A DNA stretch of 64,000 nt from Diospyros lotus. Lineage: Eukaryota > Streptophyta > Magnoliopsida > Ericales > Ebenaceae. The notes beneath the pieces were generated by a model that saw nothing but the letters and a program-made list of their open reading frames with translations, did not search any database and was not told the DNA's origin. The stretch spans positions 36,392,670 to 36,456,669 of the forward strand of contig NC_068344.1 in assembly GCF_014633365.1 (NCBI RefSeq), read 5' to 3'. Positions 61,022 through 64,000 of the stretch are shown here, piece after piece (position 1 is the first letter of the stretch; each line of letters starts with the position of its first letter). A program made the translations under genes and the position numbers.

Positions 61022-62200
61022 TTTAGCCAGTTTCCAGTTGAACCATCCGGTTTACACAAAAAATAAGAGGTCCAGTTGTTTAGCTCAAACTGAACCTGTT
61101 TTCCAACCAGATCCCAGATTTGTCCAATCAGGTTTTCAAATCATTAATCTAAATTGATTGGGGATTTCTTGATGTAACTTGCTATAGTGAAATGATAGGA
61201 GATAAAAAGTAATACAAATTCTACTGAAATATAGACCATTAGGGTAAAATGAAGAGACAGATGGCCAAAATTTAAGTGATACCCCTCAATTTTCATAAAT
61301 TACCACAATCTCCCTTATCGAAGTATGTCGGTTACCAGAATTAAGAACGTAAGTGTCAAAAGACTACTTTGTCCTTATCCTTAAGAATTACTTTTCGTTT
61401 CAAACTTTACATATAAAAAAATAACAAAATCAATTAAACTTTGGTCAGCCAAAGCTTCAGCCCATTTCTCACAGCTACTTGGTTAAATCTAGCATATATA
61501 CAAACCCAATTTAGAATCAGCCGGAACCCAACCCAACCCAACCATCCAATTTGCACTCCAAAAAATTCAATCAGATTGCATTACTAATTTGGACTGAGAA
61601 ATTACAGTAGGCACTAGATAGCAATGGCAAAGAAATTGGAAGACAAGCTGGAATTTATCCAAGTTCCAGTTAGCATGGGGTGCTTAGTAGCTTGGCTGTT
61701 GAGAATCACCAAGCTGAGAACTTCAACTGAGTCAGTCAGGATTAAATGCCAATGTTAAAAGGAGAGATGGATAGGGTTCTTTTGAATCTGGGTTTGTAAC
61801 CTAGATCTAGCTGAATCCATCTAACCAAACCAGCAATGGAGAGGAGATAAGAGAAATAAAGAAAAAGAGGAAGACGGCAAATATGGTTGACAAATGGTAG
61901 TGGAGTTTAGATTTAGGGAGTCATGGTGGTGACTAGGTCTTGATTGGATAGATTTTGGTCAAAGGAGATGCTTACTGGTGGAGAGTTTTGGAATTAGAAA
62001 ATAAAATAAAATTTGACTTTGACTACAGCAATTTCTGTTAGTTGGCTAGCGGCTCTCCAATAGCAGTGGATTATTTACTAAAAAATTCCACTTAGAGGTC
62101 TCTAAAATTTTTGAAAGCTAAGAGCTACTTATCAGAGGCGTAAAAGGAGGGGAGCAACAGGGGCAGCTAGGGAAAATGACTCAAGGGCAAAAGAATCCCA
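61022..62200. other. Flanking spacer, probably including the 5' part of a gypsy LTR
   Basis: No gene recognised. The start of the LTR that ends at 62446 must lie somewhere here, but the matching 3' LTR is beyond the window, so it cannot be placed. Confidence 0.35.
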
Positions 62201-62255
62201 ATTCAGTTAGGGAGGGAATATCCACTCACGTGACTGCAACAGAATGAGGATTATG

Positions 62256-62263
62256 TATAAAAG
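62256..62263 (+). promoter_or_regulatory. TATA box of the gypsy LTR
   Basis: TATAAAAG about 190 bp before the LTR end, followed by a purine-rich leader. Typical LTR promoter position. Confidence 0.6.
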
Positions 62264-62449
62264 GGGAGGGGAAAGGAGAGAGAAGGCATCGAGAGAATTT
62301 GGAAGGAATCGTGGGAGAGAGAAGGCCCTCTTGAATAGGCCGATTTTGTTTTCCTTTGCTTGTATACGTTCATGGCTACTGCTGTAAGCCTCTGAATTCC
62401 TACTGTTCTATTGCTAAATTCAATCAATAGAGAGGGGGTTCTATCATTC

Positions 62450-62462
62450 TGGTATCAGAGCA
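62450..62462 (+). other. Primer-binding site (initiator tRNA-Met type)
   Basis: TGGTATCAGAGCA, matching the initiator tRNA-Met 3' end used by many plant LTR retrotransposons. It lies three bases after the LTR end (...CTATCA, 62446). Confidence 0.85.
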
Positions 62463-63498
62463 TTAATCCATGGGGGTGACTGTATCTCAGAGAGTGAGCG
62501 AGTTGGAGGGGAGATTGGAGAGTTATCAACCACAGATCGAAGGGAGGATGGAGGGTCTGCAGGTTGGGTTGGATTCGATGAAAAAGAGTTCCAAAGGGTG
62601 TAGAATATAGAGAAGAGCATGGCAATGATGTTGGACCAATTTAATCTACTGATGGAGAAATGGGGGAAGCAAGAAAAGGGAGGAAGGGGAAACAGAGTGG
62701 GAAGAACCTACCCGTGGATTCATCCCTCACCTTGGAGGACACGCCGGAACTTGGGGAAAGGAGTAGAGAAGTAACTTGGGGAAAGGAGTAGGGAAGTAGG
62801 CATTGGGATCAATAGCTTTGGGAGGGCAGAAGTTAGAAGTCAGTGCCTGGAGATGCTCGTATTTGAGGGAGACGATCCTAATGGATGGGTATTTAGGGCC
62901 GAAAGGTACTTCTCCGTGAATCAATTGACGAATGCAGAGAAGCTGAATTTTGCAGCTCTGTTTTGAAGGGGCTACCTCCAATTGGTTCCAGTGGGAGCAA
63001 AGGCCATGACGGGTGAGGAGTTGGGATGAGCTTAAGGCAATGCTGAGGAGTAGATTCAGGTCCACCCAGGAAGGCACAGTGGAGGAGAGGTTCCTCGCGC
63101 TCCAATAGTAGGGGTCTGTCAAGGACTAAAGCCTTTGCTTTGAGACTCTGGCCTCACCGATCGAAGACATGCTTAGAGGCCTTGCTGGAAGGCCATTTTA
63201 TCAACGGGTTGAGGCCGAATATCCAGGCCGAGATGAGGGTGCTAAGGCCGACCAGGTTGGAGTAGATAATGGACCTGGCCCAACAGATTGAGGAGAGGAA
63301 TCAGGTGATTCGTGGAAGCAATTCCAGACCCGGCCCAAACAGAGGACAGGCCCCTTCAACCCCAACTTTGAATCACCGACGTCACAAAAATCGATGACAC
63401 CCAACCTCACCTCCTCACACCAACCTCCAGTAAGTGGAGCAACCCCCCTTTCAAACGACTAAGTGAGAGTGAGTTGCAAGCCAAAAGGGCGAAGGGCT

Positions 63499-64000
63499 TG
63501 TGTTTTCGCTACGATGAGAAGTATTCAAGTGGGCACAAATGCAAGAACAGAGATTTGCAGGTGATGCTAATTTATGAAGAGGAAAGGGAAGAGGAAGAAG
63601 AAGGTATAGAGGGAGCTGAAACAAGGGAAAATTCTGAGGAATTGGGAGACACGGTCAAAATGGGGGAAATGGTAGAGTTATCCTTGAATTCGGTAGTGGG
63701 GTTAACACCTCCACAAACCATGAAGGTAAAGGGGAAAATAGAGGGCCTGGAAGTGGTGGTCCTAATTGATGGTGGAGCTTCCCATAACTTCATAGCTACT
63801 AATCTGGTGCAAAAATTGGGACTAACCCGAACACAAACTAGAAGCTATGGAGTGATCATGGGGTCGGGCATGGCGATACAGGGGGTTGGAATGTGTAAGG
63901 GGGTGAGCCTATCATTGCAAAATGTTGTGATAGTTGAGGATTTCCTACCATTAGAGCTGGGAAGCTCAAACGTAATCCTTGGGATGAAGTGGCTAGCCAT
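63499..64000 (+). pseudogene. gypsy gag C-terminus and protease, partial
   Basis: Open frame running off the right edge. It starts with the knuckle remnant, then a Glu-rich linker, then the retropepsin motif LIDGGASHNFI and a downstream VILGMKWLA (the ILGMDWL-type motif of gypsy proteases, with Lys for Asp). The segment itself is undamaged, but the gag upstream is broken, so the polyprotein as a whole is unlikely to be made. Confidence 0.75.

Larger units (their letters stand above)
62450..64000 (+). mobile_element. Ty3/gypsy LTR retrotransposon, 5' internal part, decayed
   Basis: After the primer site come gag-like sequences with the plant gypsy capsid words FEGDDPNGWVFRAERYF and a coiled N-terminus. 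They are followed by a degenerate zinc knuckle (CFRYDEKYSSGHKC, second Cys replaced by Tyr) and the aspartic protease (VVLIDGGASHNFI). Frame changes and stops occur at about 62600, 63000, 63110 and 63290. From 63499 to the window edge one frame stays open. Reverse transcriptase and integrase would lie past 64000. Confidence 0.82.

Noticed and set aside
1..64000. CRISPR arrays, operons, rRNA or canonical tRNA genes
   Set aside because: None seen. Tandem repeats present have no spacers, and tRNA-like boxes are too diverged for functional tRNAs.

Overview
The window is nuclear DNA of a flowering plant, most likely a eudicot. The evidence is short GT-AG introns in AT-rich sequence, full-length plant-type STT3A, SKIP, MUN-domain and DYW-PPR genes, and a dense load of plant LTR retrotransposons, hAT and Mutator-like elements. 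The species cannot be fixed from the sequence. No rRNA gene, tRNA gene or CRISPR array was seen.

Layout. About 1-5000 is a non-autonomous LTR-type element on the minus strand. It carries a decayed 'putative gypsy-type transposon' gene with introns, a TATA box and a 5' leader intron. About 5000-12250 is repeat-rich spacer: a small hairpin element (5586-5702), a SINE-like head, a minus-strand solo LTR (6883-8855), and 42-bp tandem repeats inside a duplicated block. The second block copy is interrupted by a 510-bp hAT MITE with a perfect 8-bp target duplication and a readable empty site. A degenerate Ty1/copia element fills 12249-17452. Two large MITE-like elements (19228-20181, 20210-20644) lie 3' of an intronless DYW-class PPR gene (21179-23266, minus).

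The gene core is 26 to 51.4 kb. A MUN/DUF810 gene (26193-34412, plus; 5 exons, a GC-AG intron, and a 3.9-kb first intron with a dead RTE-type LINE) is tail-to-tail with STT3A (35232-48404, minus; 22 coding exons, 776 aa by my splicing). STT3A is head-to-head with SKIP (CDS 49554-51359, plus), so the two share about 0.6 kb of promoter DNA. STT3A introns hold a 235-bp Mutator-like MITE (9-bp target duplication). A segment in STT3A intron 2 is repeated downstream of SKIP.

The right side holds spacer (51.4-57 kb), an apparently intact hAT transposon (57058-61013; 8-bp target duplication, 4-exon transposase of 794 aa) and the 5' part of a decayed Ty3/gypsy element running off the right edge.

The host genes are housekeeping or regulatory: N-glycosylation, splicing/transcription, membrane trafficking and organelle RNA processing. 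They do not form a pathway; their link is positional. I found no clearly new biological system. The strongest item is the hAT element, which looks recently mobile and possibly autonomous. All splice sites were read by eye and have no transcript support here.
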